Shown here one piece after another: positions 53,696-62,786 of a stretch of 64,000 nt of DNA; within the stretch, counting starts at the first letter, position 1, and each line of letters starts with the position of its first letter. The DNA is taken from positions 1-64,000 of the forward strand of contig NZ_ATDN01000089.1 of the NCBI RefSeq assembly GCF_004014805.1, written 5' to 3'. A program made the translations under genes and the position numbers. The stretch comes from Mycolicibacterium elephantis DSM 44368 (lineage in GTDB: Bacteria; Actinomycetota; Actinomycetes; Mycobacteriales; Mycobacteriaceae). Under the pieces are notes generated by a model that made no database searches, was not told where the DNA came from, and saw only the letters and a program-made list of their open reading frames with translations.

Positions 53696-54304
53696 ATGGC
53701 TGGCAACACAATGCGAAAGGCGGCGCGGCTCGCGGCGGTCGGGGCGCTGCTCTACGCGGCGCGCCGGTACTACCGGAACTGGGGCACCACCAAGGAGGAG
53801 TACCGGCGGTGGCTGCCGGGAGACGAATTGATGTACCGGCCGTCCGTCTGGTCCACGACGGGGGTGTGGATCGACGCACCGGTTTCGGCTGTTTGGCCGT
53901 GGCTGCTTCAGATCGGCCACCGGAGCGCCGAGAGAATCGATCCGGAATGGCAGCGGCTGGAGCCGGGCGACGTGGTGCGCCTGACCCCGAACGGCTGGCT
54001 GGGTCTGCGCAACGGGCTCACCATGACCGTTGCTCAGGTCATCGACGACGAAGCCGTGGTGCTGCGCGGCAGGCCTCCGGGCTTCCCGTGGGAAGCCGTC
54101 TGGACGTTTCATGTCGAGCCCCGCTGGGAGGACCGCTGCCGCCTGCTGGCCCGCACGCGCGCGCAGCTTCACCATCCCGGCGACCTGCTGCTCACCGAGT
54201 TGGCCGGACCGATCACGGCACTGTTCATGCGGCGCACCTTGCTGACAATCAAACGGCGGGCGCAGGATTCGTTGAAGGCTGCCGAGTTGGAACGGGCGGT
54301 GTGA
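53696..54304 (+). CDS. SRPBCC (START-like) family protein
   Basis: A 202-residue protein. A short hydrophobic N-terminal region (AARLAAVGALLYAARRYY) could be a weak membrane anchor. The rest looks like an SRPBCC ligand-binding fold: WIDAPVSAVWPWLLQIGHRS, LRNGLTMTVAQVIDDEAVVL, and WTFHVEPRWEDRCRLLARTR. Such proteins bind hydrophobic ligands; none can be named here. It diverges from the PNPOx-like gene across a region with DosR-like motifs and ends 16 bases from the convergent Rv2006-like gene. Confidence 0.75.
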   Translation: MAGNTMRKAARLAAVGALLYAARRYYRNWGTTKEEYRRWLPGDELMYRPSVWSTTGVWIDAPVSAVWPWLLQIGHRSAERIDPEWQRLEPGDVVRLTPNGWLGLRNGLTMTVAQVIDDEAVVLRGRPPGFPWEAVWTFHVEPRWEDRCRLLARTRAQLHHPGDLLLTELAGPITALFMRRTLLTIKRRAQDSLKAAELERAV

Positions 54305-54320
54305 GAACCCGGCTTGAGCG

Positions 54321-57300
54321 CTAAGAGCGGCTGGGAAACCGGATGGTGCTGCCAGGGGCCAGGTGTTCGACCCGGCCGCGGCATTCGATCATCACCGGCG
54401 GCATGTCTCGCGGGCCGACGCTGATCTCCGCGCCCTTGCCGCTGACACGTACGTAGAGGTGGTGGCCGCGGTAGTGGAGCGGAAAGCCTAGTGCGCCAAG
54501 GGACTCCGGCCAATTGGGCGCGAGGACCAGGCGGTCGTTGCGGGTCTCCAGCCCGGTGAAACACCGCTGCACGAGGTCGACGCTGCCTGCCATGGCGGCC
54601 AGATGGATTCCCTCGGAAGTGGTGCCGCCCTGAATGTCGGCGACATCGGACTTGAGCACCTGCTCGAAGAACTCCATCGCGTGGTCGCGATTCGCCCGAG
54701 CCAACACCCAGGTGTGGACGAGGGCGCTGAGGGTCGAGCCGTGCGACGTACGGCTCAGGTAGTAGTCGACCATCTTCGGGATCTGTTGCGTGTTCAAGCG
54801 GTAGCCGAGCCGGGTCAGCAACTGACGCAGTTCGTCAGAGGACAAGAGATACAGCAGCATCAACGCGTCAGCCTGCTTGGACGCCTTGTAGCGGTTGACG
54901 TCGTCCTCCTCGGCCTCCAGGATCCGGTCCAGCCGTCGAATGTCGCCGTACCGCTTGCGGTACAGGTCCCAGTCCAGTTCGTCCAGTTCCTCGTACCCCT
55001 CGAACTGGCTGATGATGCCATCGTGAAACGGAACGAACATCCGTCGGCTGACATGCTCCCAGCGCTTCAGTTCCTCGGTGGTCAGCGCGAGCTTTTCGCG
55101 CAGGTCCAACCGGTTCGGCAGTGGCAGATGCTCGAGCGCCTCGATGGCCCGCAAGATGACCCACACGGCCATCACGTTCGTGTACGCGTTGTTGTCGATG
55201 CCGTCATACGGACGGTCCGGATAACCGGAGTGGAACTCGTCGGGTCCGATGATGCCGAAGATGCCGAAGCGGTCGCGCTTCTCGTCGTATGTCGTTCTGC
55301 TGACCCAGAATCGGGCTATCTCCACCAGCAACTCGCTGCCGTGGTCGATCAGGCAGGCCAAGTCACCGGTGACCTGGTAGTACTGCCACACGTTGTATGC
55401 GATCGCGATACCGATGTGGTGCGCGCGGTGGCTGGCATCCGGATTCCACCGCCCCGACCGGGGGTTCAGATGCATGGCCTGGCTTTCCTCGCGACCGTCG
55501 CCGCCGGATTGCCACGGGAACATCGCACCGGCGTAACCGGCCAGCCTGGCGGCGCGGCGCGCTTCCTGCAGCCGACGATAGCGGTAGTGGAGCAACGCTC
55601 GGGTGATCGTCGGATACCGCAGGTTGAGCACCGGGAAGATGAACAGCTCGTCCCAGAACACATGGCCGCGGTAGGCCTCACCGTGCAGTCCGCGCGCCGG
55701 TACGCCGACGTCGAGGTCCTCGCTGTGAGGCGAGACGGTCTGCAGCAGGTGCAGCAGATGCAGTCGCAGGATGCGTAACTCGTCGAGGTGATCCTCGAAT
55801 TCGATCGAGAGGCGCTCCCACCCGTGGGCCCACGCGAGCACGTGCGCATCTCGTATCGTCGCGAACCGCTCCTGGCGTTCCAGCCTCCGTTCGGCCCCGG
55901 TGGCCGGCTCCGCCGTGGCGGTGTCGCGTCCGGTCACCAGGCTGACGATCTTCTCCACCGTCAGCTCCTGGCCCGGTTTGAGGTCGGTGAAGATCTCGTG
56001 CCCGATCTCGAGCCCCTCGTCGACGAGCCGGTACGTCGCGGGGGCCCGCCTCTCGCCGTGCCAAACCGTGGTCCTGGCGGCCAATGCCACCGCGACGTGC
56101 GACTGGGTCGTCTCGACGCGCATCAGTACCGAATCCTCCGACAGGCCACGCTTGCTCGGCGCGGTGAGATGCGTGCTGGCCAGCCCGCGATATCGCTCCA
56201 CCCCCGCGTTGCGGACGTTCCCGTCGATCGTCGACCGAAGCTGTATCGTCCCCGACCAATCCTCGGCGACGATGACGCTCTGCAACGCGGCGACGTGGGC
56301 GGCGTGCATGGCCACGAACCGATGCTGGGTCAGCCGCGTGGTCCGGCCGGCGTCGTCGCGGAAGCGCACCTCACGGGTCAGCACCGCTTCGCGCAGGTTG
56401 AGCGTTTGGCGATACGACAGCAGGTCGACGCTGTCGATGTCGAACCAGTCGCCGTCGTCGATGCGGAACGTCAGCGGCAGCCAGTTGGGCAGGTTCACGA
56501 GGCTCTCGTTGTCGATTCTGGTGCCACCGACGAGATCATCGAGACGGTTGTACACGCCTGCGGCGTAGGTGGCCGGGTAGTGCACCTGCCCGGCTTTCGA
56601 CTCCGGGGCGGCACCGCGGGTGGCGAAATAGCCGTTGCCGACCGTGCACAAGGCCTCCCGAAGCTTTTCGGCATGGGGTTCGTAGCTGTCGAACGTGTAC
56701 GTCCAGGCTTCGTCGAAGCTGCGCTGCGCGTAAGCCAGCCAGTTCCCGCCGTGCTGCAGGAAGCGGCGCACCTCTGCGGCGCCGTCGAGCCTGAACTGGG
56801 CGGCGGACGGGCGGTCGCCGTCCCCATCGTGTCGCACCACGATCCCGATGCCGTCGAATCGCAGCGCGTCGAATGCGTCCTCGTCGGTGGGGTCGTCGCC
56901 AAGATAGATCGGCACCACCCGACCGGGTTGGTTGATCCGCTCGCAGATCCAGGCGATCGCTGCGCCCTTGTCCCAGTCGATGTTTGGCCGCAACTCCGCG
57001 ATCTTGGGGCCGTGGGCCACCCGAAGGCCATGCTGGCGGGCGCATCGACGGGTCGCTGCGACGACGCCGGTCACTTGCTCCGGTGCCACGTCGTGGTGGT
57101 GCACCGCGACCGAGAAGCGCTTGTGCTCGACGCGCACGCCGGGGTTGCCGTCGAATTCCGCGCGCAGTTCGGCGGCGACCTTCGCCAACACAGGCATGGC
57201 CGCGGCCGCCGCGTCGTTCTGGTACCGGTTGCCATCGGGGCCGGCCAACTCGAAGCCCATGCTGCCCGCGTACCAGACTCCGGGGATGTCGACTCGTTCG

Positions 57301-58277
57301 CGGATGTCGTCCAGGTCGCGATCGGTCACGATGGCGACCGGGCAGTGCGCAGCCAACTTCACCAGCGCCTCGGCCGCTCCGTCGACGAGGGTTGCGGTGC
57401 CGGGATCGGTGACGATTTCGGACAACGTGCCGTCGAAGTCGAGGCAGACGATCGGCCGCCGGCCGCTCAGGACACCGATCAGCTGGCCGTAGGAGTGCAA
57501 CGCGTTGGGCAGCCTCGACATGCGCGTATCCCCTTCGCGCAGTTCGACTTCCGCTAGGTCGGCAACTACCGCGTCCGCTTCCAGTCCCAACAGCCCGTCG
57601 GCGTGACCCTCTCTGTCGACGGCGATGACCAGGGCGAATCCGCCCGCGCGGGCGGCCCGCACACCGGCCTCGGCGTGATCGATCACAACGGTGCGCTCCG
57701 CATCGGCGCCGACCCGTCGCGCAGCCTCCAGGAGCATGGCGGGGTCCGGCTTGCCCGCAAGCCCGAGCTCGTCGGCGAGCAGGCCATCGACGCGGACGGT
57801 GAACAGGTCGCTCAGTCCGGCCGACGCGAGAACTTCTTCGCAGTTGCGGCTGGACGAACAGATCGCGGTCTTGACCCCGGCCGCCGACAGTTGTCGCACT
57901 AGCCTGATCGTCGAATCGAACACGCGCACACCGGCGTCGAGCTGGCCGGGCAGGGTCCGCTCTTTGCGGTGCACGAGTCCCCACACCGTGTCGCCGTCCG
58001 CGTCGGAGCGGCTGCCTTCGGGCAGTGAGATGCCGCGCGACGCCAGAAAATCGGTGACGCCTGCGAGACGTGGCTTACCGTCGATGAGGCGGCGGTACTC
58101 GTCGTCGGTGAACGGCGAGTGGTCCTCGTAATCGCTTGCCGGTCGCCGGGCCAGAAAGTCGTCCAGCACGGTCTTCCATGCCGCGGCATGCGTCGACGCG
58201 GCGTCGGTGACCACACTGTCGAGATCGAAGATGACCGCGTCGTGCCGACGCGGGTCGATGGTCACCGGCATGTTCAT
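54321..58277 (-). CDS. otsB1: triple fusion: HAD phosphatase/mutase - trehalose-phosphatase-like - GH65 glycosidase/phosphorylase (Rv2006 type)
   Basis: A 1318-residue fusion like Rv2006 of the DosR regulon. Domain 1 (~1-250) is a beta-phosphoglucomutase-like HAD domain (VIFDLDSVVTDAASTHAAAW, KPDPAMLLEAARRVGA). Domain 2 (~270-510) is a trehalose-6-phosphate phosphatase-like HAD domain (PIVCLDFDGTLSEIVTDPG, IYLGDDPTDEDAF). Domain 3 (~520-1318) is glycoside hydrolase family 65 (GHVFWDELFIFPVLNLRYP, IIGPDEFHSGY with the acid Glu, NNAYTNVMAVWV). The set suggests phosphorolysis of a trehalose/kojibiose-type disaccharide with conversion of the released beta-glucose 1-phosphate. ATG 58277 has GAGAGGA 10 bases upstream. 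Whether the OtsB domain is active is unproven. Confidence 0.9.
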   Translation of the reverse strand: MNMPVTIDPRRHDAVIFDLDSVVTDAASTHAAAWKTVLDDFLARRPASDYEDHSPFTDDEYRRLIDGKPRLAGVTDFLASRGISLPEGSRSDADGDTVWGLVHRKERTLPGQLDAGVRVFDSTIRLVRQLSAAGVKTAICSSSRNCEEVLASAGLSDLFTVRVDGLLADELGLAGKPDPAMLLEAARRVGADAERTVVIDHAEAGVRAARAGGFALVIAVDREGHADGLLGLEADAVVADLAEVELREGDTRMSRLPNALHSYGQLIGVLSGRRPIVCLDFDGTLSEIVTDPGTATLVDGAAEALVKLAAHCPVAIVTDRDLDDIRERVDIPGVWYAGSMGFELAGPDGNRYQNDAAAAAMPVLAKVAAELRAEFDGNPGVRVEHKRFSVAVHHHDVAPEQVTGVVAATRRCARQHGLRVAHGPKIAELRPNIDWDKGAAIAWICERINQPGRVVPIYLGDDPTDEDAFDALRFDGIGIVVRHDGDGDRPSAAQFRLDGAAEVRRFLQHGGNWLAYAQRSFDEAWTYTFDSYEPHAEKLREALCTVGNGYFATRGAAPESKAGQVHYPATYAAGVYNRLDDLVGGTRIDNESLVNLPNWLPLTFRIDDGDWFDIDSVDLLSYRQTLNLREAVLTREVRFRDDAGRTTRLTQHRFVAMHAAHVAALQSVIVAEDWSGTIQLRSTIDGNVRNAGVERYRGLASTHLTAPSKRGLSEDSVLMRVETTQSHVAVALAARTTVWHGERRAPATYRLVDEGLEIGHEIFTDLKPGQELTVEKIVSLVTGRDTATAEPATGAERRLERQERFATIRDAHVLAWAHGWERLSIEFEDHLDELRILRLHLLHLLQTVSPHSEDLDVGVPARGLHGEAYRGHVFWDELFIFPVLNLRYPTITRALLHYRYRRLQEARRAARLAGYAGAMFPWQSGGDGREESQAMHLNPRSGRWNPDASHRAHHIGIAIAYNVWQYYQVTGDLACLIDHGSELLVEIARFWVSRTTYDEKRDRFGIFGIIGPDEFHSGYPDRPYDGIDNNAYTNVMAVWVILRAIEALEHLPLPNRLDLREKLALTTEELKRWEHVSRRMFVPFHDGIISQFEGYEELDELDWDLYRKRYGDIRRLDRILEAEEDDVNRYKASKQADALMLLYLLSSDELRQLLTRLGYRLNTQQIPKMVDYYLSRTSHGSTLSALVHTWVLARANRDHAMEFFEQVLKSDVADIQGGTTSEGIHLAAMAGSVDLVQRCFTGLETRNDRLVLAPNWPESLGALGFPLHYRGHHLYVRVSGKGAEISVGPRDMPPVMIECRGRVEHLAPGSTIRFPSRS

Positions 58278-58340
58278 CCAGGTGCCGTCCTCTCGGTGTC
58301 CCTGCGAAGAGGTTGCGGAACAGTCCGAGCGACCGGCAAG

Positions 58341-58352
58341 GGTCCTTGGACC
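58341..58352. promoter_or_regulatory. inverted repeat in the divergent Rv2006-like / ppsA promoter
   Basis: GGTCC-TT-GGACC has 5-bp arms. It carries GGAC half-sites but in the opposite order to the canonical DosR box, so it is only loosely related to it. It lies 64 bp from one start and 82 bp from the other. Confidence 0.35.
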
Positions 58353-58361
58353 ACCGCCCAG

Positions 58362-58375
58362 GTGACCAATGTCCT
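58362..58375 (+). promoter_or_regulatory. DosR-box-like motif upstream of ppsA
   Basis: GTGACCAATGTCCT matches the DosR core at 10 of 14 positions, with the WW spacer AA. It is 59-72 bp upstream of the PEP synthase start. Confidence 0.5.
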
Positions 58376-58433
58376 CCGGCCAGTGGCCCTCGGACGCTTT
58401 ACCAACGTAGCGTTTGCGAACACGATAGAGGTC

Positions 58434-60710
58434 ATGGCGAACACCACCTACGTCCGTGATATCTCCACACTCAGGATCGCCGACGCCGAGGATGCGGGCG
58501 GCAAAGGGGCCAATATGGGCGAACTGGTCGCGGCCAACCTGCCCGTTCCGCCCGGGTTCGTGATCATGCGGGCCAGCTACCTCGATTCGATGCGGGCGGG
58601 TGGCGTCGACGCCGAGCTCAGCGCCCTGCACCGGGAGGCGTTGGACACCTATACCGACACCGCTCGTCTGGCGGAGCTGTGTGAGCGTCTGCAGGCGCTG
58701 GTCCAGAAGGCCGGTGTTGCCGAGGGCGTACGCGACGCGCTTCTGGCCAAGTACCGCGAGCTCGGCGCCGACACCCTGGTGGCGGTGCGGTCCTCGGCGA
58801 CCGGGGAGGACAGCCGCGACGCGTCGTTCGCCGGTATGAACCGGACCATCACCAACGTCCGGGGTGAGAGTGGGCTCATCGACGCCGTCCAGAAGTGCTG
58901 GATGTCCTTGTTCTCCCCGCGGGTCATCACGTACCGGGCCAGCCGCGGAATCACCGCCGACCCGGCGATGGCGGTCGTGGTTCAGAGGATGATCAACTCC
59001 GACAAGGCCGGCGTCGCCTTCACCGCCGACCCCAGTACCGGCGCACAGGATCGGGTCGTCATCGAAGGAGCCTTCGGCCTCGGCGAGGTCGTGGTGTCCG
59101 GCTCGGTGGAACCCGACACATATGTCGTCGCCAAGGACACGCTGCGCGTTCTCGATGTGCGGCTGGGCCACAAGGCGTTCAAGATCGTACGCGGGCCCGA
59201 CGGTCGAGACACCAAAGTGCAACTGACCGAAGAAGAGGCAGCGGCCCGGGTGCTCGATGACGCCGAGCTGCGGCGCGTCGCCGAGCTGGCGATCGCGATC
59301 GAGCGGCACAACGGCTGCCCGCAGGACACCGAGTGGGCGATCGAAGGCGATCAGGCATACCTGGTGCAGGCGCGGCCGATCACGACGCTGGACCACCCGG
59401 CGGCGACTTCCGAGCAACCGGCCGTGCTCGCTCGCGGCCTGGCCGCGGCGCCCGGAATGGCATCGGGTGCCGTCCGCGTGCTTGAGACCCCCGACGAGGG
59501 GCACCGGCTGGAGGACGGTGAGATCCTCGTCGCTCAGATGACCAATCCGGACTGGCTACCCACCATTCGCCGGGCCGCCGCGCTGGTCACCGACACCGGC
59601 GGGATGACCTGCCACGCCGCGATTGTCGCGCGCGAGCTGGGGGTCCCGTGTGTGGTCGGGACCCGGACGGCCACTCGTGACCTACACGAGGGCACTGTCG
59701 TCACCGTCGATGGAAATCAAGGTCGTGTGTTGTCGGGCCGCATTCAGCCCGCCGCGCCCACCGTCGTGGACCGGCCGGCCGCCTCCGCGCCGGCGGTCGA
59801 GGTGACTGCCACGAAGATCTATGTGAACCTGGCCATGCCCGACTCCGCTGAATCCGTTGCGGCACAACACGTCGACGGTGTCGGCCTGTTGCGGGCCGAG
59901 TTCATGTTGACCGAGGCGCTGTCGGGTCGGCACCCGCGCGACCTCATCGCCCACGGGGAGCAATCGAGCATGGTCGACGCGATGGTCGCGTCGGTCGGTC
60001 GCATCGGGGCGGCGTTCGCTCCCCGCCCGGTCATCTACCGCACCACCGATTTCCGCAGTAACGAGTTCCGCGGTCTCAGTGGTGGCGAGTCGTACGAACC
60101 CGTCGAGCACAACCCGATGATCGGGTACCGGGGCTGCTACCGGTACATCAAGGAACCAGACCTGTTCGCGTTGGAACTGGAGGCGCTGGCCCGGGTTCGG
60201 GAGCAGTCCCCCAACGTCCACGTGATGATCCCCTTCGTGCGCACCCGCTGGGAGCTCGAGGAGTGCCTGTCGCTCATCGACGCGAGCCCGTTGGGCCGTC
60301 AGCGCGGTCTACACCGCTGGGTCATGGCCGAGGTTCCGTCGGTGGTGCACTGGCTTCCGGAATACATCGGCATGGGCGTCGACGGGGTGTCCATCGGCAG
60401 CAACGATCTCACCCAGTTGGTGCTCGGTGTCGACCGCGACTCCGACATCTGCGCCGAGCTGTTCGACGAATCCGACCCCGCCGTACTCGACGCGATCGGC
60501 CAGATCATCAGCACCGCGCGCAAGTTCGGCATCACATCGTCCCTGTGCGGTCAGGCGCCGTCGACGAAGCCGGCCTTCGCCGAACACCTCGTGCGCATGG
60601 GTATCACTTCGGTGTCGGTCAACCCCGACGCAGTCGATGCGGCAAGGCGGGTGATCGCCGCTGCCGAGCGCCGAGTCGTCTTGGAGGCGGCACGCGACCA
60701 ACGCGCATGA
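58434..60710 (+). CDS. ppsA: phosphoenolpyruvate synthase (pyruvate, water dikinase)
   Basis: Converts pyruvate, ATP and water to PEP, AMP and phosphate. The N-terminal nucleotide-binding domain (~1-320) has GGKGANMGELVAANLPVPPG, AVRSSATGEDSRDASFAGMN and VEPDTYVVAK. The swivelling domain has the phospho-His in TDTGGMTCHAAIVARELGVP (His ~394). The C-terminal TIM barrel has GVGLLRAEFML, EHNPMIGYRGCYRYI, IGSNDLTQLVLGVDRDS and SSLCGQAPSTKP with the catalytic Cys. 758 residues, near the usual size. In this setting it would drive gluconeogenesis from pyruvate during dormancy. The symbol is not to be confused with the polyketide synthase ppsA of pathogenic mycobacteria. Confidence 0.93.
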   Translation: MANTTYVRDISTLRIADAEDAGGKGANMGELVAANLPVPPGFVIMRASYLDSMRAGGVDAELSALHREALDTYTDTARLAELCERLQALVQKAGVAEGVRDALLAKYRELGADTLVAVRSSATGEDSRDASFAGMNRTITNVRGESGLIDAVQKCWMSLFSPRVITYRASRGITADPAMAVVVQRMINSDKAGVAFTADPSTGAQDRVVIEGAFGLGEVVVSGSVEPDTYVVAKDTLRVLDVRLGHKAFKIVRGPDGRDTKVQLTEEEAAARVLDDAELRRVAELAIAIERHNGCPQDTEWAIEGDQAYLVQARPITTLDHPAATSEQPAVLARGLAAAPGMASGAVRVLETPDEGHRLEDGEILVAQMTNPDWLPTIRRAAALVTDTGGMTCHAAIVARELGVPCVVGTRTATRDLHEGTVVTVDGNQGRVLSGRIQPAAPTVVDRPAASAPAVEVTATKIYVNLAMPDSAESVAAQHVDGVGLLRAEFMLTEALSGRHPRDLIAHGEQSSMVDAMVASVGRIGAAFAPRPVIYRTTDFRSNEFRGLSGGESYEPVEHNPMIGYRGCYRYIKEPDLFALELEALARVREQSPNVHVMIPFVRTRWELEECLSLIDASPLGRQRGLHRWVMAEVPSVVHWLPEYIGMGVDGVSIGSNDLTQLVLGVDRDSDICAELFDESDPAVLDAIGQIISTARKFGITSSLCGQAPSTKPAFAEHLVRMGITSVSVNPDAVDAARRVIAAAERRVVLEAARDQRA

Positions 60711-60719
60711 GTAGCGCGG

Positions 60720-62081
60720 TCAGTGCGCGAGAGCGAGCACTTCGTCGAATCCCGCGGTGAGGCAGTCGAAGAGCACGTCGTGATCGGGCACCGCGGCGCC
60801 GTCGACGTTTATTCCGAGGGCGCAGGTCTCGACGTGCGAGAGCAGCGTGACGTTCAGCGCCGCGCCAAGTGTCGGGGAGAACGCGTACTGCATCCGCACA
60901 GGCGCGCCCGCGAAGGCCACGGGCTCGGGAAAACCGGGGACGTTGCTGGCGATGAGGTCGACGTTGCGCATGGCCGAACCGACGTATGACCGCGGCATCA
61001 AGTTGAGTGCGCCTGCGATCAACTCGGTATGGGCGAGCGATTTTTCGTTGCGCGCCTTGTCGGTGCGATCACGCACGACGCGGATGCGTTCGACGGGATC
61101 GGCGATGCCGACTGGGATGTCGAACCGAATCAATGTCGCCCGGTTTCCGCCCATCGGGTCCGCTTCGGTGCGGAGGTTGATCGGCATCGACAACATCAGC
61201 TCGTCGACGGGTGCGTTGTGCTTCACGTGGTAGGCGCGGAGCCCGCCGGCGACCGCGGCGACGAACGCGTCGTTCAACGAACCGCCGGCGAGATGACCGG
61301 CCCGGCGCAGCGCAGATTTCGGTAGTTCGTGGACGTAAACGTGACGGATGAGGCTGCGGTCAACCATGATCGGCGACCTGGGTTTGCTGACGGGCCGGGC
61401 GGTGCGCAGGATGGACGTCGCCGTTGACCAGCCGCCCGCGACCGCGTCGACAGGCCGGCTAATGGCACGCAGCACAGCCGGCGCCGCCTTGAGTGGGGTC
61501 GCCATCGCCGCACCGATGAGGCCGGTCTGGTACTCGACGACGTCACGGAGTGCACCCAGTCGACTCTGCCCGGTCGGCTCCGGCAGCTTCGGTTCATGTG
61601 CAGCACGATCGGCGAACTCGGTGGGGTCGTAAAGGATTCTGGCCATCTCGACTGCGCCGACACCATCGGTGAGCGCGTGGTTGAACTTGACCAGGACCGC
61701 GGCGCCGCCGTCGGACAAGCCGTCGACCAACGTGGCCTCCCACAGCGGACGGGCCCGATCGAAGTCGGCCATCGCCGCCACCCGGGCCAGTTCCAGCAGG
61801 GCGTCGATGCTCCCGGGCTCCGGAGCGGTGACGCGGCGCAGGTGGAAGCCGAGATCGAAGTCGGAGACGTAATCCCAACGTGGCGGGACGAAAGGCGTCG
61901 ACGGTATCACCCGCTGCCGAAATCTGGGCACGGTCCGGCTCAGCCGCTCGATCCGGTCGACCAGCTGATGCCAGTCCGGACACCGGTCGAGCAGAATCAG
62001 CGTGACGATCGTCGACCGCAGCCGCGGATCGCGTTCGTTCCGCCACATGAAGGCGTCGCTGTTGCTGAGGACCTCGGCCAC
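60720..62081 (-). CDS. WS/DGAT wax-ester / triacylglycerol synthase (Tgs-like)
   Basis: Acylates diacylglycerol or alcohols from acyl-CoA, making storage triacylglycerol or wax ester. The N-terminal half begins LSNSDAFMWRNERDPRLRST and carries the active-site motif as FNHALTDGVGAVEM. The first residue of HHxxxDG is Asn, while the second His and the DG are kept (~134-140). The C-terminal half has LNDAFVAAVAGGLRAYH, MPINLRTEADPMGGNRAT and the late SNVPGFPEPVAFAGAPVRMQ. 453 residues. The start is either GTG 62081 or TTG 62087. It follows the small membrane-protein gene directly and shares its DosR-box promoter, similar to tgs1 (Rv3130c). Confidence 0.92.
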   Translation of the reverse strand: MAEVLSNSDAFMWRNERDPRLRSTIVTLILLDRCPDWHQLVDRIERLSRTVPRFRQRVIPSTPFVPPRWDYVSDFDLGFHLRRVTAPEPGSIDALLELARVAAMADFDRARPLWEATLVDGLSDGGAAVLVKFNHALTDGVGAVEMARILYDPTEFADRAAHEPKLPEPTGQSRLGALRDVVEYQTGLIGAAMATPLKAAPAVLRAISRPVDAVAGGWSTATSILRTARPVSKPRSPIMVDRSLIRHVYVHELPKSALRRAGHLAGGSLNDAFVAAVAGGLRAYHVKHNAPVDELMLSMPINLRTEADPMGGNRATLIRFDIPVGIADPVERIRVVRDRTDKARNEKSLAHTELIAGALNLMPRSYVGSAMRNVDLIASNVPGFPEPVAFAGAPVRMQYAFSPTLGAALNVTLLSHVETCALGINVDGAAVPDHDVLFDCLTAGFDEVLALAH

Positions 62082-62083
62082 TG

Positions 62084-62554
62084 TCAAGCTGCCCTAGGCA
62101 GATCCGCCGAGGACCCGTCCGAGGCTGCGGTTGACCGGTGGCGCTCGGGCGCCCACCCCACGTACGTCAGGTACAGCCCGACGGCCGCCACGGCCACATA
62201 GATCGCCATCAACCAGCCGCGGGCATCCACCAACGAGTCAGCCGCAGAAAGGTAGACCCCAGGAATCGTCAGCAGAAACGCCCCCTTGAGGGCAACCAGC
62301 CAACCGACGGCTGACACGATGGCCGCGGGGACGCCTCGCCAGTACGGGTGCAGGGCGATCACAATGAGGCCGGTCACCAGAACGAACGCACCGGTTACCC
62401 ACGGCCACACTGTATTTGGTTTGAACTCAGACAGGAGTGTCGGCATTTCGGATGCCCGCACCAAGGCTACGACGGCGAGAATCGCCAGGTAGGGTCCGAG
62501 CACGCGGGAGAACATCCGTGTTGTTGCGACCTCGGAATGCTGTGGAGTGCTCAT
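62084..62554 (-). CDS. four-helix membrane protein, unknown function
   Basis: A 156-residue protein with four likely transmembrane segments: LGPYLAILAVVALVRASEM, VWPWVTGAFVLVTGLIVIAL, VPAAIVSAVGWLVALKGAFL and GWLMAIYVAVAAVGLYLTYV. ATG 62554 has GGGAGG 7 bases upstream. A DosR box lies 58 bp upstream. The gene overlaps or abuts the WS/DGAT start, so the two are co-expressed; a role in lipid storage or membrane adaptation can be guessed but not shown. I do not recognise the family. Confidence 0.8.
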   Translation of the reverse strand: MSTPQHSEVATTRMFSRVLGPYLAILAVVALVRASEMPTLLSEFKPNTVWPWVTGAFVLVTGLIVIALHPYWRGVPAAIVSAVGWLVALKGAFLLTIPGVYLSAADSLVDARGWLMAIYVAVAAVGLYLTYVGWAPERHRSTAASDGSSADLPRAA

Positions 62555-62611
62555 TGCGTTACCTCCCTTTAGCCATAGTGGTATCTGACCACTGATCAAA
62601 TCCCTCACGTA

Positions 62612-62625
62612 GGGACTAAAGTCCT
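62612..62625 (-). promoter_or_regulatory. DosR box, near-perfect
   Basis: GGGACTAAAGTCCT on the plus strand (AGGACTTTAGTCCC on the minus strand) matches the DosR core at 13 of 14 positions. It lies 58-71 bp upstream of the membrane protein/acyltransferase operon, the usual activating distance. It is the strongest site in the window. Confidence 0.82.
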
Positions 62626-62711
62626 GGCTTCCAGGGGCGTACGTCGTCAGCATGTCGACCCACCGGCCGGCTCGGCGTCGATCCGCGCGAGGACCTTCAG
62701 CAACACAGGCA

Positions 62712-62725
62712 GGGACCTTGGACTC
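62712..62725 (+). promoter_or_regulatory. DosR-box-like motif upstream of the universal stress protein
   Basis: GGGACCTTGGACTC matches the core at 10 of 14 positions, with the left half-site GGGAC exact. It is 61-74 bp before the USP start, so with the site at 62612 each divergent gene has its own box. Confidence 0.5.
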
Positions 62726-62786
62726 CATCGGGAGGCTTCGTCGGGCCAATAGTGTCGAGGGCCACGGAAGTGACTGGAGTGGACCA

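Noticed and set aside
58278..59504. A 400-residue N-terminal extension of the Rv2006-like fusion
   Set aside because: It would be antisense to the well-supported PEP synthase gene and shows no family similarity. The HAD domain begins right after ATG 58277, which has a ribosome-binding site.
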